Below are positions 38,425-45,344 of a stretch of DNA of 47,153 nt, piece by piece. The notes under the pieces are model-generated. The model worked only from the letters and a program-made list of their open reading frames with translations. It was not told the DNA's origin and searched no databases. The stretch is from Tissierellia bacterium (GTDB taxonomy: Bacteria > Bacillota > Clostridia > Tissierellales > Peptoniphilaceae). The position numbers and the translations under genes were made by a program. Within the stretch, counting starts at the first letter, position 1. Every line of letters starts with the position of its first letter. The stretch spans positions 1-47,153 of the forward strand of contig JAAYEL010000005.1 in assembly GCA_012728755.1 (NCBI GenBank), read 5' to 3'.

Positions 38425-40300
38425 AGTATTAAGTGAAGATACTATACAAAAAATAGCTGCGGGAGAAGTTGTTGAAAGACCTGCTTCTATCATAAAAGAA
38501 TTAGTTGAAAACTCTATCGATGCTAAGGCTGATGAGATAACTGTACACATAAAAAATGGTGGTAAATCCTATCTAAAAGTTACAGATAATGGATCGGGCA
38601 TACCAAAAGATCAAGTCGAGATGGCATTTCTTAGACATGCTACTTCCAAGATATCTGATTTTGATGACCTCTATAAGATTTATACAATGGGATTTCGAGG
38701 TGAAGCGTTGGCTTCTATCGTCGCAGTCTCAAAATTAAATGTATTCACAAAAACCAGAGATGAAAAAACCGGTTTACAATTATCCTATGATAATAATAAG
38801 CTTATAGAAAAAAAGAACACAGGTATGAACGATGGCACTATTATCGAAGTAAGTGACTTATTCAAGTATATTCCTGTCAGGCAAAAATTTCTAGGTTCTG
38901 ATATGACAGAGTCCAATAAAATAACTGCTATGATGTATAGCTTTGCCATTGCTAATACAGGTATATCTTTTAGCTACATCAAAGATGATAAGGTCGTATT
39001 CAATACAAATAAAAATAGCAGTCTAAAAGATAATCTTACTGTTCTTTTTGGAAATGATTATACTAAAAATATTATTCAAATTAATAACGATATTGGTGAA
39101 TATAAGGTATCTGGATATGCATCTAATAATAGATACTATAAAGGAAATAGAAGTATGCAATATATCTTTGTAAATGGTAGATATATTGATAATACTGACT
39201 TAGTGACAGTTATTGAATCCCAGTATCACTCAATAATACCTAATGGAAGATTTCCGGCATTTCAGCTATTTATAGAAACAGATCCTAAAAATATAGACAT
39301 TAATATCTCGCCTAATAAGCAAAAAATTAAATTTAGTTTTCAAGATGAGCTGTTAGAGATGTTAAAAAATACAATCATTAATGCGCTTATAGAGTCACAA
39401 AAAATCAAGGAAATTGAGGGAAAAAAGGAAAAGTCGATCAAGCCAAATTTTTACGAGTTAAATAAAACTGACAGCTATCAAGATCTACTTGATTCATATA
39501 AGCCTGTACAAAAAGGCAATCTTGATAATATCCCTAACTTGTTTAGTACAAATAATGATGATATCGAATTTGATATGATAGATCTTGATGAAGACATATT
39601 GGACAATGATTTAGAAGCGAAGTACACTGACAATATATCAGACCAGATAAATACAACCTTACAAGATAATATTCTAGAAGATAAGGAAAAATATATAGAA
39701 TCTGAAATTGATCTTGCTCAAAGTTTTATTGATGATGAATTTAGTTTTATCTTTATAGGACAGATTTTCAAAAAGTATGTTCTATTTAATGATACTAAGA
39801 AAAATCAAATCATAATAATGAATTTACAAGCGGCTAATGAAAGGCTTATATACGACAAATTATCCTCTTCATTAAGCGAAAAAATACCTGTAAGTGATTT
39901 GCTGCAACCTATAATTATTGACTTAAGCACAAAAGATTCTCAGACTCTTTCAGATAATATGAGTTTATTCGAAAGCCTTGGTTATAGCATTGATAATTTT
40001 GGAAACAATACTATTGCCATAAGGAGTGTACCGTATCTTTTAGAACAACCCACTAATAAGGATTTCTTCTTAGAGCTATTAGATTCGATGAAGGTGCATT
40101 TTACAAGAGATAAGATAAATGAGATTTTTGTTAAAAGAGCAAATGCAATGTCCTCTTCATATATCAAAAATATTGATCAAACACAAGCTATCTTCCTTTA
40201 TCAAGAACTTAAGAAATCTTCAAATATGTTTGCTACTCAGTATGGAAAAAAGATTATATATAGTTTAGATGAGTCAGAGTTTGAAAGGTTGTTAAAGTAA
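38417..40300 (+). CDS. mutL: DNA mismatch repair protein MutL with degenerate endonuclease domain
   Basis: GHKL ATPase that couples MutS to strand removal. N-terminal motifs are intact: ELVENSIDAKADEI, DNGSGIPKDQ, LRHATSKI, GFRGEALASI. A long acidic linker spans about 340-440. The C-terminal dimerisation domain is recognisable, but the metal-binding endonuclease motifs are lost: the DQHAXXE site reads NLQAANE (469-475), the Cys-containing ACK/ACH segment reads RANAMSS (574-580) and CPHGRP reads TQYGKK (607-612). It therefore probably cannot nick DNA as most MutH-lacking Gram-positive MutLs do. 627 residues; overlaps mutS by 8 bases. Confidence 0.95.
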   Translation: MIKVLSEDTIQKIAAGEVVERPASIIKELVENSIDAKADEITVHIKNGGKSYLKVTDNGSGIPKDQVEMAFLRHATSKISDFDDLYKIYTMGFRGEALASIVAVSKLNVFTKTRDEKTGLQLSYDNNKLIEKKNTGMNDGTIIEVSDLFKYIPVRQKFLGSDMTESNKITAMMYSFAIANTGISFSYIKDDKVVFNTNKNSSLKDNLTVLFGNDYTKNIIQINNDIGEYKVSGYASNNRYYKGNRSMQYIFVNGRYIDNTDLVTVIESQYHSIIPNGRFPAFQLFIETDPKNIDINISPNKQKIKFSFQDELLEMLKNTIINALIESQKIKEIEGKKEKSIKPNFYELNKTDSYQDLLDSYKPVQKGNLDNIPNLFSTNNDDIEFDMIDLDEDILDNDLEAKYTDNISDQINTTLQDNILEDKEKYIESEIDLAQSFIDDEFSFIFIGQIFKKYVLFNDTKKNQIIIMNLQAANERLIYDKLSSSLSEKIPVSDLLQPIIIDLSTKDSQTLSDNMSLFESLGYSIDNFGNNTIAIRSVPYLLEQPTNKDFFLELLDSMKVHFTRDKINEIFVKRANAMSSSYIKNIDQTQAIFLYQELKKSSNMFATQYGKKIIYSLDESEFERLLK

Positions 40301-41226
40301 TGGAAAAAAGAGTAATCATTATTTCTGGCCCAACTGGATCAGGAAAAAGTGCTATTTCTTTAGAATTGGCTAAACTATTAGATACACAAATTATCTCAAG
40401 TGACTCCATGCAAATTTATAAGCGTATGGATATAGGTACTGCTAAGATAACTGAAAATGAACGAGCGGGTATCAAGCATCATATGTTAGATATCATAGAA
40501 CCATCGGATGAATATTCTGTAAAAGATTTTCAACAAAAGACGTTATCTCTAATTGATCAAATTCATCAAGAAGGAAATATACCTATCATAGTAGGAGGCA
40601 CAGGCCTATATATTAACTCTATTTTCTATAAATATGATTTTAGTGATGTAGTTCCAAATAAAGAATTTAGAGATAAGATGGAGGCGGCTTTTACTAATAA
40701 TCCAAAAGAGCTTTTAGATAAACTTATGAATATAGATAACACTCTATATTCCAATCTAACAACAAAAGATAAGAAGAAAATAATTCGAGCTCTTGAAGTT
40801 TATGAGTATAGTGGTAAGACAATCAGTGTTGATAGTGAACTAAATAAAGACTATGAATTTTACCTATATGTCATAAACGATGATAGGGCAAAACTATATG
40901 ATGCAATAAATAATCGCGTGGATCAAATGATTAAAAATGGACTAATCGAAGAGGTTAAAGCCCTCTTAGATGAAGGACTAAATGAGAATCATCAATCTAT
41001 GAAAGCGATAGGCTATAGGGAAGTAATACCTTATCTTAAAGGACAATATACTCAAGGTGAAATGATTGAAAAGCTTAAACAAGATTCTAGAAGATATGCT
41101 AAAAGACAGCTAACATGGTTTAGGAAAAATGAACATGTTCGATGGCTAGATAAGGCTATTATGACAAAAGAAGAAATGATAAATAAAATAATAGGAGATA
41201 TTAATGGATTTCCAATTTCTAAATAG
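40300..41226 (+). CDS. miaA: tRNA dimethylallyltransferase
   Basis: Adds the isopentenyl group to A37 of tRNAs reading UNN codons, the substrate of MiaB. P-loop SGPTGSGKS with Lys16, SSDSMQIYKRMDIGTAK, IVGGTGLYINS, and the C-terminal SRRYAKRQLTWFRKNEHVRWLD. 308 residues. Start codon shares one base with the mutL stop (TAATG). hfq, often next, is absent; the PLP-enzyme gene overlaps the 3' end by 23 bases. Confidence 0.97.
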   Translation: MEKRVIIISGPTGSGKSAISLELAKLLDTQIISSDSMQIYKRMDIGTAKITENERAGIKHHMLDIIEPSDEYSVKDFQQKTLSLIDQIHQEGNIPIIVGGTGLYINSIFYKYDFSDVVPNKEFRDKMEAAFTNNPKELLDKLMNIDNTLYSNLTTKDKKKIIRALEVYEYSGKTISVDSELNKDYEFYLYVINDDRAKLYDAINNRVDQMIKNGLIEEVKALLDEGLNENHQSMKAIGYREVIPYLKGQYTQGEMIEKLKQDSRRYAKRQLTWFRKNEHVRWLDKAIMTKEEMINKIIGDINGFPISK

Positions 41227-42478
41227 GAATTATGGCATAGATAAGAAGGCTTTTGATCTTGTAGAAAAAGCCTGCGTTGATGTGCTAGAAAAAGCAAAAG
41301 AGTTAGATAATATAAAAGAATATAATCAAATTAAGGTGCTTAATGCACTTAGAAAATCTTCATTATCCCAAAGTGATTTTGCGTACTCTACAGGATATGG
41401 ATATGGAGATAGAGGTAGAGAAAAGACGGAAGAGATCTTTTCTACAATCTTTAATACAGAAGATGCACTAGTAAGACCAGCGATATCTTCAGGGACACAT
41501 GCATTGTCGCTTACATTATTTAGTATGCTAAATCCTGGTGATACACTTCTCTCTATTACTGGTCATCCATATGACACATTAAAAGAGGTAATTGGTATCA
41601 CCGGTAATAACAGAAATACTCTTAAATCAAAAGGTATCAACTATGATTTTCTGCCTTTAATTGAGGATAAGATTAACCTTAAAGATATAAAGAATAAGAT
41701 AGATGATAATGTAAAGCTAGTTCTAATACAAAGATCTACAGGATATGGTCTAAGAAAGGCTTTAACTATTGATGAGATAGCACAAGCTATAAATATAGTG
41801 AAGTCCGTAAGAAAAGATATCACGATTATAGTAGACAATTGCTATGGAGAATTTACTGAACTTTATGAGCCAAGCGAAGTAGGGGCTGATTTATGTGTGG
41901 GTTCTCTTATCAAAAATCCTGGGGGAGCTATAGCTCAAGGTGGGGGATATATTGTAGGAAGAAAACATCTTATTGAAGATATATCTGATCATTTCTATGC
42001 TCCTGGTATCGGTAAAGAAACAGGACTTACTTATGATACAACAAGATCGACACTGCAAGGAATATTTTTTGCACCACATATTACCAATGAAGCAATGAAA
42101 TCAGCCTTGCTATTTTGTAAGATATATTCTGATTTAGGTTTTGTGACTTTTCCAAAATTTGATGATAAAAGATCAGATATCATCCAGTCAATAGTCTTTA
42201 ACGATAGAGAAAAACTAATAACCTTTGTTCAATCCATCCAAATGGCTGCTTCAGTAGGTTCGACTGTAGTTCCATATCCATGGGAAATGCCAGGATATAG
42301 CGATGAGGTTATCATGGCATCAGGTGGCTTTATTGATGGTTCCTCAATTGAATTATCAGCCGATGGTCCGTTAAGAGAACCATATGCCGCATATTATCAA
42401 GGTGGAGTTGTATTCGAGCAAGCTAAACTTGCATGCATGATATCATTGACTAAACTTAGAGAAAAAGAATTAATTTAA
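41204..42478 (+). CDS. Aluminium-resistance / methionine gamma-lyase family PLP enzyme
   Basis: Fold-type I PLP enzyme of the family annotated as aluminium resistance protein or methionine gamma-lyase-like. Family marks: FAYSTGYGYGDRGREKTEEIF, RPAISSGTHALSLTLF, VDNCYGEFTE, and the probable PLP lysine in GSLIKNPGGAIAQGGGYIVG. 424 residues. It regularly lies after miaA or hfq and before lexA in clostridia; its substrate is not established. Last gene of the long + strand run; a strong terminator follows. Confidence 0.92.
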   Translation: MDFQFLNRNYGIDKKAFDLVEKACVDVLEKAKELDNIKEYNQIKVLNALRKSSLSQSDFAYSTGYGYGDRGREKTEEIFSTIFNTEDALVRPAISSGTHALSLTLFSMLNPGDTLLSITGHPYDTLKEVIGITGNNRNTLKSKGINYDFLPLIEDKINLKDIKNKIDDNVKLVLIQRSTGYGLRKALTIDEIAQAINIVKSVRKDITIIVDNCYGEFTELYEPSEVGADLCVGSLIKNPGGAIAQGGGYIVGRKHLIEDISDHFYAPGIGKETGLTYDTTRSTLQGIFFAPHITNEAMKSALLFCKIYSDLGFVTFPKFDDKRSDIIQSIVFNDREKLITFVQSIQMAASVGSTVVPYPWEMPGYSDEVIMASGGFIDGSSIELSADGPLREPYAAYYQGGVVFEQAKLACMISLTKLREKELI

Positions 42479-42480
42479 AT

Positions 42481-42508
42481 GGAGCTTGCGTGAGCAAGCT
42501 TCTTTTTT
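42481..42508 (+). terminator. Terminator of the miaB-to-PLP-enzyme operon
   Basis: Nine-pair stem: 42481-42489 with 42494-42502 (one G-T wobble), GTGA loop, then six T at 42503-42508. The repeat array begins with the next base. Confidence 0.9.
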
Positions 42509-42768
42509 ATACCATGGCTATATGCGAAAACAGGCTTCAACCATGGTACGAAATTTCGGTTATACACCATGGCTACTGGCTAGAAATGGAGCTAACCATG
42601 GTACAAAAAATCGAGAAAATACCATGGTTACCCCTGAAAACCAGTTACAGCCTTGGCATTGTGAAATAAATACATACCATGGTTGGACTCATAAAGGGAC
42701 ACTAACCTTGGTATTTTAGCACGGTAACGTACCATGGCTGAGCCACTAAACCTAAGAAACCATGGTAT
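42509..42768 (+). repeat. Tandem array of five CCATGG-centred inverted-repeat units, 55-bp period
   Basis: This fills most of the 349-base gene-free gap 42479-42827. Ten copies of a 12-base motif alternate in orientation. Forward copies (RTACCATGGYTR) start at 42509, 42564, 42619, 42674 and 42729; inverted copies (YAACCATGGTAY) start at 42538, 42593, 42648, 42703 and 42757. Forward-to-inverted distance is 29 bases (28 in the last unit) and inverted-to-forward 26, so the period is exactly 55. The 17-base insert (16 in the last) differs in every unit except a central A-A; 14-base linkers also differ. Two inverted copies carry CCTTGG. ORFs here are artefacts of the repeats. I do not recognise the family. 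Confidence 0.92.
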
Positions 42769-42795
42769 AAATAGTTGAAAAATTTCTCCCTCAAT

Positions 42796-42822
42796 AAAAA
42801 AGCAACAGCTCACTGGTGGTTT
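42796..42822 (-). terminator. Weak candidate terminator of dagK
   Basis: On the minus strand, CACCAG and CTGTTG flank a TGAG loop with one mismatch and are followed by six T (A tract 42796-42801 on the plus strand). The stem is short and imperfect; it is called mainly because it lies directly after the dagK stop codon. Confidence 0.35.
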
Positions 42823-42827
42823 AATCG

Positions 42828-43754
42828 TTAATCATTCAAATACATTAAATTTAATTTTTTTTGGTGTAGAGAAAATTCGATTTTATCAAATGAATATATC
42901 TCACCATCTATGTTGCCTAGGAAAGGCCCATTTTTAGGTATGATGGTGCCACTAACTACCTTGTGGTTATGGCTTTCCTTTACATCTTTTACATGTGTAC
43001 CATCATTATATTTTGGCAATAAAACCGCTAATCTAAATATTGATATATTGTCTATTTGATTAAACTCAAATATCTGGTCATTTAATACTGCTGAAGGCGC
43101 TGGTTGTAGACCTTTTCCAAAGAATCGACCATTACAAATTGCTGAGATTAGGTATCTGCCTTCACCTTTTAGAGTTGTCCCATCACTCAATACCACATCA
43201 TATTCATAGGCAATTGGTGCCATCTTGTGAAGGGTAAAGGGAATAGCTAATTTATAGGAGTATTTACCTAAAAAAGGATATTTTTTTCTTATCTTTACAG
43301 CTGTATCTAATACGATTGTGTCGTAACCAAAGGAAGTTACGTTTATACAAAAGTATTCATTGACTTTTATCACATCTGTACTTTTAAATGTAACATTATC
43401 CAAACTATTTAAGATTTCTTCCAATGACTTTTCATTGTAGATGAAAGTAGCTAAATCGTTACCTGTACCATTGGGAAGTATTGCTACTGACGTTCTTTCA
43501 AAGTCGATTGAATTAATAACTTCATGTGCTGTTCCATCTCCACCGCATGCAATTATTAATGAATTATAATAACTTTGTGAAAACAGGGCACAATGATTTT
43601 TTATAGAGTTTTCATCTTCTGTAATGACAATCCTAAAAGTGTTATTTTCAATGTTTTTAGCGAATTTTTCTCGAAAAAAGCTCTCTACTTTCTGTATATT
43701 TTTTCTATTTGATTCAGAATTTATTATTAATAATATGTTTTCAAAACTTTTCAT
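42828..43754 (-). CDS. dagK: Diacylglycerol kinase-family lipid kinase
   Basis: Soluble DAGK-catalytic-domain lipid kinase that probably phosphorylates diacylglycerol for re-entry into phospholipid synthesis. ATP/substrate motifs: IIACGGDGTAHEVINSI, AILPNGTGNDLATF, VTSFGYDTIV and FLGNIDGEIYSF. 308 residues from the ATG whose first base is 43754, with AAGGATG correctly spaced upstream; three extra residues from 43763 are possible. Converges on the repeat array and is divergent from arsR. The family also contains sphingosine- and YegS-like kinases, so the substrate is inferred. Confidence 0.9.
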   Translation of the reverse strand: MKSFENILLIINSESNRKNIQKVESFFREKFAKNIENNTFRIVITEDENSIKNHCALFSQSYYNSLIIACGGDGTAHEVINSIDFERTSVAILPNGTGNDLATFIYNEKSLEEILNSLDNVTFKSTDVIKVNEYFCINVTSFGYDTIVLDTAVKIRKKYPFLGKYSYKLAIPFTLHKMAPIAYEYDVVLSDGTTLKGEGRYLISAICNGRFFGKGLQPAPSAVLNDQIFEFNQIDNISIFRLAVLLPKYNDGTHVKDVKESHNHKVVSGTIIPKNGPFLGNIDGEIYSFDKIEFSLHQKKLNLMYLND

Positions 43755-43777
43755 GACACACATCCTTGATATTTTCG

Positions 43778-43806
43778 TTGACTATTTTATGATTATATCA
43801 TATTAT
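43778..43806 (+). promoter_or_regulatory. Promoter of the ArsR-family gene
   Basis: -35 TTGACT at 43778-43783, exact 17-base spacer, -10 TATTAT at 43801-43806. Leader of about 25 bases ends in AAAGGAGG before the ATG. Close to consensus. Confidence 0.85.
43788..43802. promoter_or_regulatory. Candidate ArsR operator dyad
   Basis: Perfect inverted repeat TATGAT-TAT-ATCATA lying between the -35 and -10 of the arsR promoter and covering the -10 of the proposed dagK promoter on the other strand. ArsR-family proteins commonly bind such dyads and repress their own promoter; binding here is inferred. Confidence 0.55.
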
Positions 43807-43820
43807 ACAATTATTGATAA
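43792..43820 (-). promoter_or_regulatory. Candidate dagK promoter
   Basis: Read on the minus strand: -35 TTATCA (43820-43815), 17-base spacer, -10 TATAAT (43797-43792). The -10 is consensus, the -35 matches partly. It lies face-to-face with the arsR promoter and shares the dyad. Confidence 0.5.
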
Positions 43821-43837
43821 TAGAAAGGAGGTAGCAC

Positions 43838-44125
43838 ATGGATTTTAATCAACAGTTTATCTCTGAATACGCAGATGTCTTTAAGGCACTATCTCACCCT
43901 ATTCGATTATGTATAGTAACAGGGTTATACGATCATCCAGAAGGTATGAATGTTTCAAGTATACAAGGTTGTATGCAAATATCACAATCTAGTGTATCTC
44001 AACATTTAAGAATCTTAAAGCAATACGACATATTAGATTCAGAAAGACACGGTACAGAAATTAAGTATCTATTATCAAATGAAGGTGTCAAACGAATCAT
44101 AGAACTACTTAGAGAGTTTGAATAA
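43838..44125 (+). CDS. ArsR/SmtB-family winged-helix regulator
   Basis: Small dimeric transcription regulator of 95 residues. FKALSHPIRLCIVTGLYDH is the ArsR N-terminal block and ISQSSVSQHLRILKQYDILDSERHGTEIKYLL the recognition helix plus wing. The usual ELCVCDL metal motif is absent: the equivalent region reads SSIQGCMQIS with one Cys (a second Cys is in RLCIV), so metal sensing of the ArsR/CadC type is unlikely and a thiol, persulfide or other signal is possible. AAAGGAGG precedes the ATG. It is monocistronic, divergent from dagK, and ends at a bidirectional terminator. Confidence 0.92.
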   Translation: MDFNQQFISEYADVFKALSHPIRLCIVTGLYDHPEGMNVSSIQGCMQISQSSVSQHLRILKQYDILDSERHGTEIKYLLSNEGVKRIIELLREFE

Positions 44126-44156
44126 GACTTGGTTCTAGTACATAATAAGTTGCACC

Positions 44157-44191
44157 AAAAAAAAGAAGTGTCAATTGACACTTCTTTTTTT
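44157..44191. terminator. Bidirectional terminator between arsR and the LysM gene
   Basis: Perfect palindrome: an A tract (44157-44164), stem GAAGTGTC / GACACTTC with AATT loop, and a T tract (44185-44191). It can end transcription of arsR (+) and of the convergent LysM gene (-). Confidence 0.95.
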
Positions 44192-44211
44192 GATCCATAG
44201 GAGAAACATTA

Positions 44212-44514
44212 TTATTCGTATACAGGAATCCTAAGAACTTGTCCAGGGTAGATAGTCTCTCCAGAACTCATACCATTAATAGTATAAATATCATGAACAA
44301 CTTCTCTTATATCCTTGTCACTTTTTATGCCGCTGGCTATATTCCATACAGTATCACCATGAATAACTGTAAAATTTCTATTATCAGATACACCTATAAC
44401 CTTGTTACTAAATACTAATGTAATCATAAGGTATAGGGCAATGGTAAGGGATATAAATCCCATAACTAAAAATCTATTGAATTTTTTTCTATCTTTTATA
44501 ACTAATCTTTTCAT
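44212..44514 (-). CDS. yneA: YneA-like SOS division inhibitor: membrane anchor plus LysM domain
   Basis: 100-residue protein: basic N-terminus, one transmembrane helix at about residues 16-38 (FLVMGFISLTIALYLMITLVF), then a LysM domain (FTVIHGDTVWNIASGI ... YTINGMSSGETIYPGQVLRIP). Architecture, length and position divergent from lexA match YneA, the SOS-induced cell-division suppressor of Bacillus. The start is the ATG whose first base is 44514, with GAGGTG upstream; the longer frame runs through the promoter. Regulation: consensus promoter with LexA boxes (see below). Symbol assigned by architecture and context; sequence divergence is typical for the family. Confidence 0.8.
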   Translation of the reverse strand: MKRLVIKDRKKFNRFLVMGFISLTIALYLMITLVFSNKVIGVSDNRNFTVIHGDTVWNIASGIKSDKDIREVVHDIYTINGMSSGETIYPGQVLRIPVYE

Positions 44515-44526
44515 AATACACCTCAC

Positions 44527-44538
44527 AAACAAATGTTC
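44527..44538. promoter_or_regulatory. LexA box 1 (yneA leader)
   Basis: AAACAAATGTTC: one mismatch to the Firmicute LexA core GAAC-N4-GTTC. Lies downstream of the yneA start point, just before its ribosome site. Confidence 0.7.
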
Positions 44539-44551
44539 TTTTCTTATACAT

Positions 44552-44580
44552 ATAATACCAGAACAAATGTTCTTTGTCAA
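44552..44580 (-). promoter_or_regulatory. yneA promoter
   Basis: On the minus strand: consensus -35 TTGACA (44580-44575), 17-base spacer, -10 TATTAT (44557-44552). LexA box 2 occupies the spacer, so LexA binding would block polymerase directly. Confidence 0.88.
44561..44572. promoter_or_regulatory. LexA box 2 (in yneA promoter spacer)
   Basis: GAACAAATGTTC, a full match to the GAAC-N4-GTTC core recognised by Gram-positive LexA. Confidence 0.88.
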
Positions 44581-44589
44581 CATAAAAAA

Positions 44590-44601
44590 GAACATTTGTT
44601 T
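44590..44601. promoter_or_regulatory. LexA box 3 (over lexA -35 region)
   Basis: GAACATTTGTTT, the exact reverse complement of box 1. It covers the -35 region of the lexA promoter, as expected for autoregulation. Confidence 0.75.
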
Positions 44602-44624
44602 TTTCTTTTAAAATTTGTTATAAT
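44596..44624 (+). promoter_or_regulatory. lexA promoter
   Basis: -10 TATAAT at 44619-44624 with extended TG at 44616-44617; weak -35 TTGTTT at 44596-44601 (17-base spacer) inside LexA box 3. AAAGGAGG follows at 44635-44641. Confidence 0.8.
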
Positions 44625-44646
44625 CTAATTAATAAAGGAGGACTAT

Positions 44647-45291
44647 ATGAGCACACTTAATAAAAGACAACAAGATATATACGAGTATTTGTTGCACTTC
44701 AAAAATGAAAATCAATATTGTCCATCAGTTCGTGAGATTTGTCATGCATTAGAAATTAAATCGACTTCTACGGTTCATAAAGACTTGAATAAATTAGAAG
44801 ATTTAGGATATATAAGAAAAACTAATAATCATAGCAGAGCTATTGAGATCATCGTAAAGGAAGAGTCAACTTCTAAAGAAAAGGAAAATAATATTTTCGA
44901 CATCCCTAAAGAAGATACTATTGATATACCTATAGTAGGTAGAGTAGCTGCAGGAGAACCAATTTTCGCTGAAGAAAATATAGAGTTTACTTTCCCTATA
45001 CCAGCATATTATGCTAATAAAGGTGATTTATTTATGCTTAAGGTTAAAGGTGAATCTATGATAGAAGCAGGTATACTTGATGGTGACTTGGTACTTGTAC
45101 GAAAACAAAATTATTGTGATAATGGTGATACCGTAGTAGCACTGATTGAGGATGGAGCGACTGTAAAGACATTTAGAAAAGAAAATGGTGTTGTTAAGCT
45201 AATACCTCAAAACTCATCAATGTCTCCAATTATCCCTGATTATTGCGATATACTAGGCAAAGTTATAGCGCTATTTAGAGAAAATATTTAA
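44647..45291 (+). CDS. lexA: SOS-response repressor LexA
   Basis: Represses DNA-damage genes and cleaves itself when RecA is activated. N-terminal winged helix (NKRQQDIYEYLLHFKNENQYCPSVREIC, then STSTVHKDLNKLEDLGYIRK). The C-terminal S24 peptidase has scissile Ala102-Gly103 in GRVAAGEP, nucleophile Ser137 in GESMIEAGILDGD and Lys174 in GATVKTF. 214 residues. It is divergent from the yneA-like gene with shared LexA boxes. Confidence 0.98.
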   Translation: MSTLNKRQQDIYEYLLHFKNENQYCPSVREICHALEIKSTSTVHKDLNKLEDLGYIRKTNNHSRAIEIIVKEESTSKEKENNIFDIPKEDTIDIPIVGRVAAGEPIFAEENIEFTFPIPAYYANKGDLFMLKVKGESMIEAGILDGDLVLVRKQNYCDNGDTVVALIEDGATVKTFRKENGVVKLIPQNSSMSPIIPDYCDILGKVIALFRENI

Positions 45292-45293
45292 TA

Positions 45294-45334
45294 ATAAATC
45301 CAAGGTATCATATAAATTGATAACTTGGATTTTT
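45294..45334. terminator. Bidirectional terminator between lexA and xer
   Basis: Fifteen-position stem (45296-45310 with 45318-45332) with a single mismatch and a seven-base loop, a T run on the plus side and an A-rich flank that gives T on the minus side. Serves convergent lexA and the Xer gene. Confidence 0.9.
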
Positions 45335-45344
45335 CATTTTACAA

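Noticed and set aside
41131-41140. GAACATGTTC as a LexA box inside miaA
   Set aside because: The half sites are separated by two bases rather than four, and the site is inside coding sequence without a promoter.
42509-42768. CRISPR array
   Set aside because: The conserved element is only 12 bases and alternates in orientation, spacers are 14-17 bases, and no cas gene is present in the window.
42486-42813. Small ORFs on both strands (77 and 61 codons) inside the repeat array
   Set aside because: Their content simply translates the ACCATGG repeats (repeated His-Gly, Pro-Trp), there is no ribosome site, and one begins in the terminator stem.
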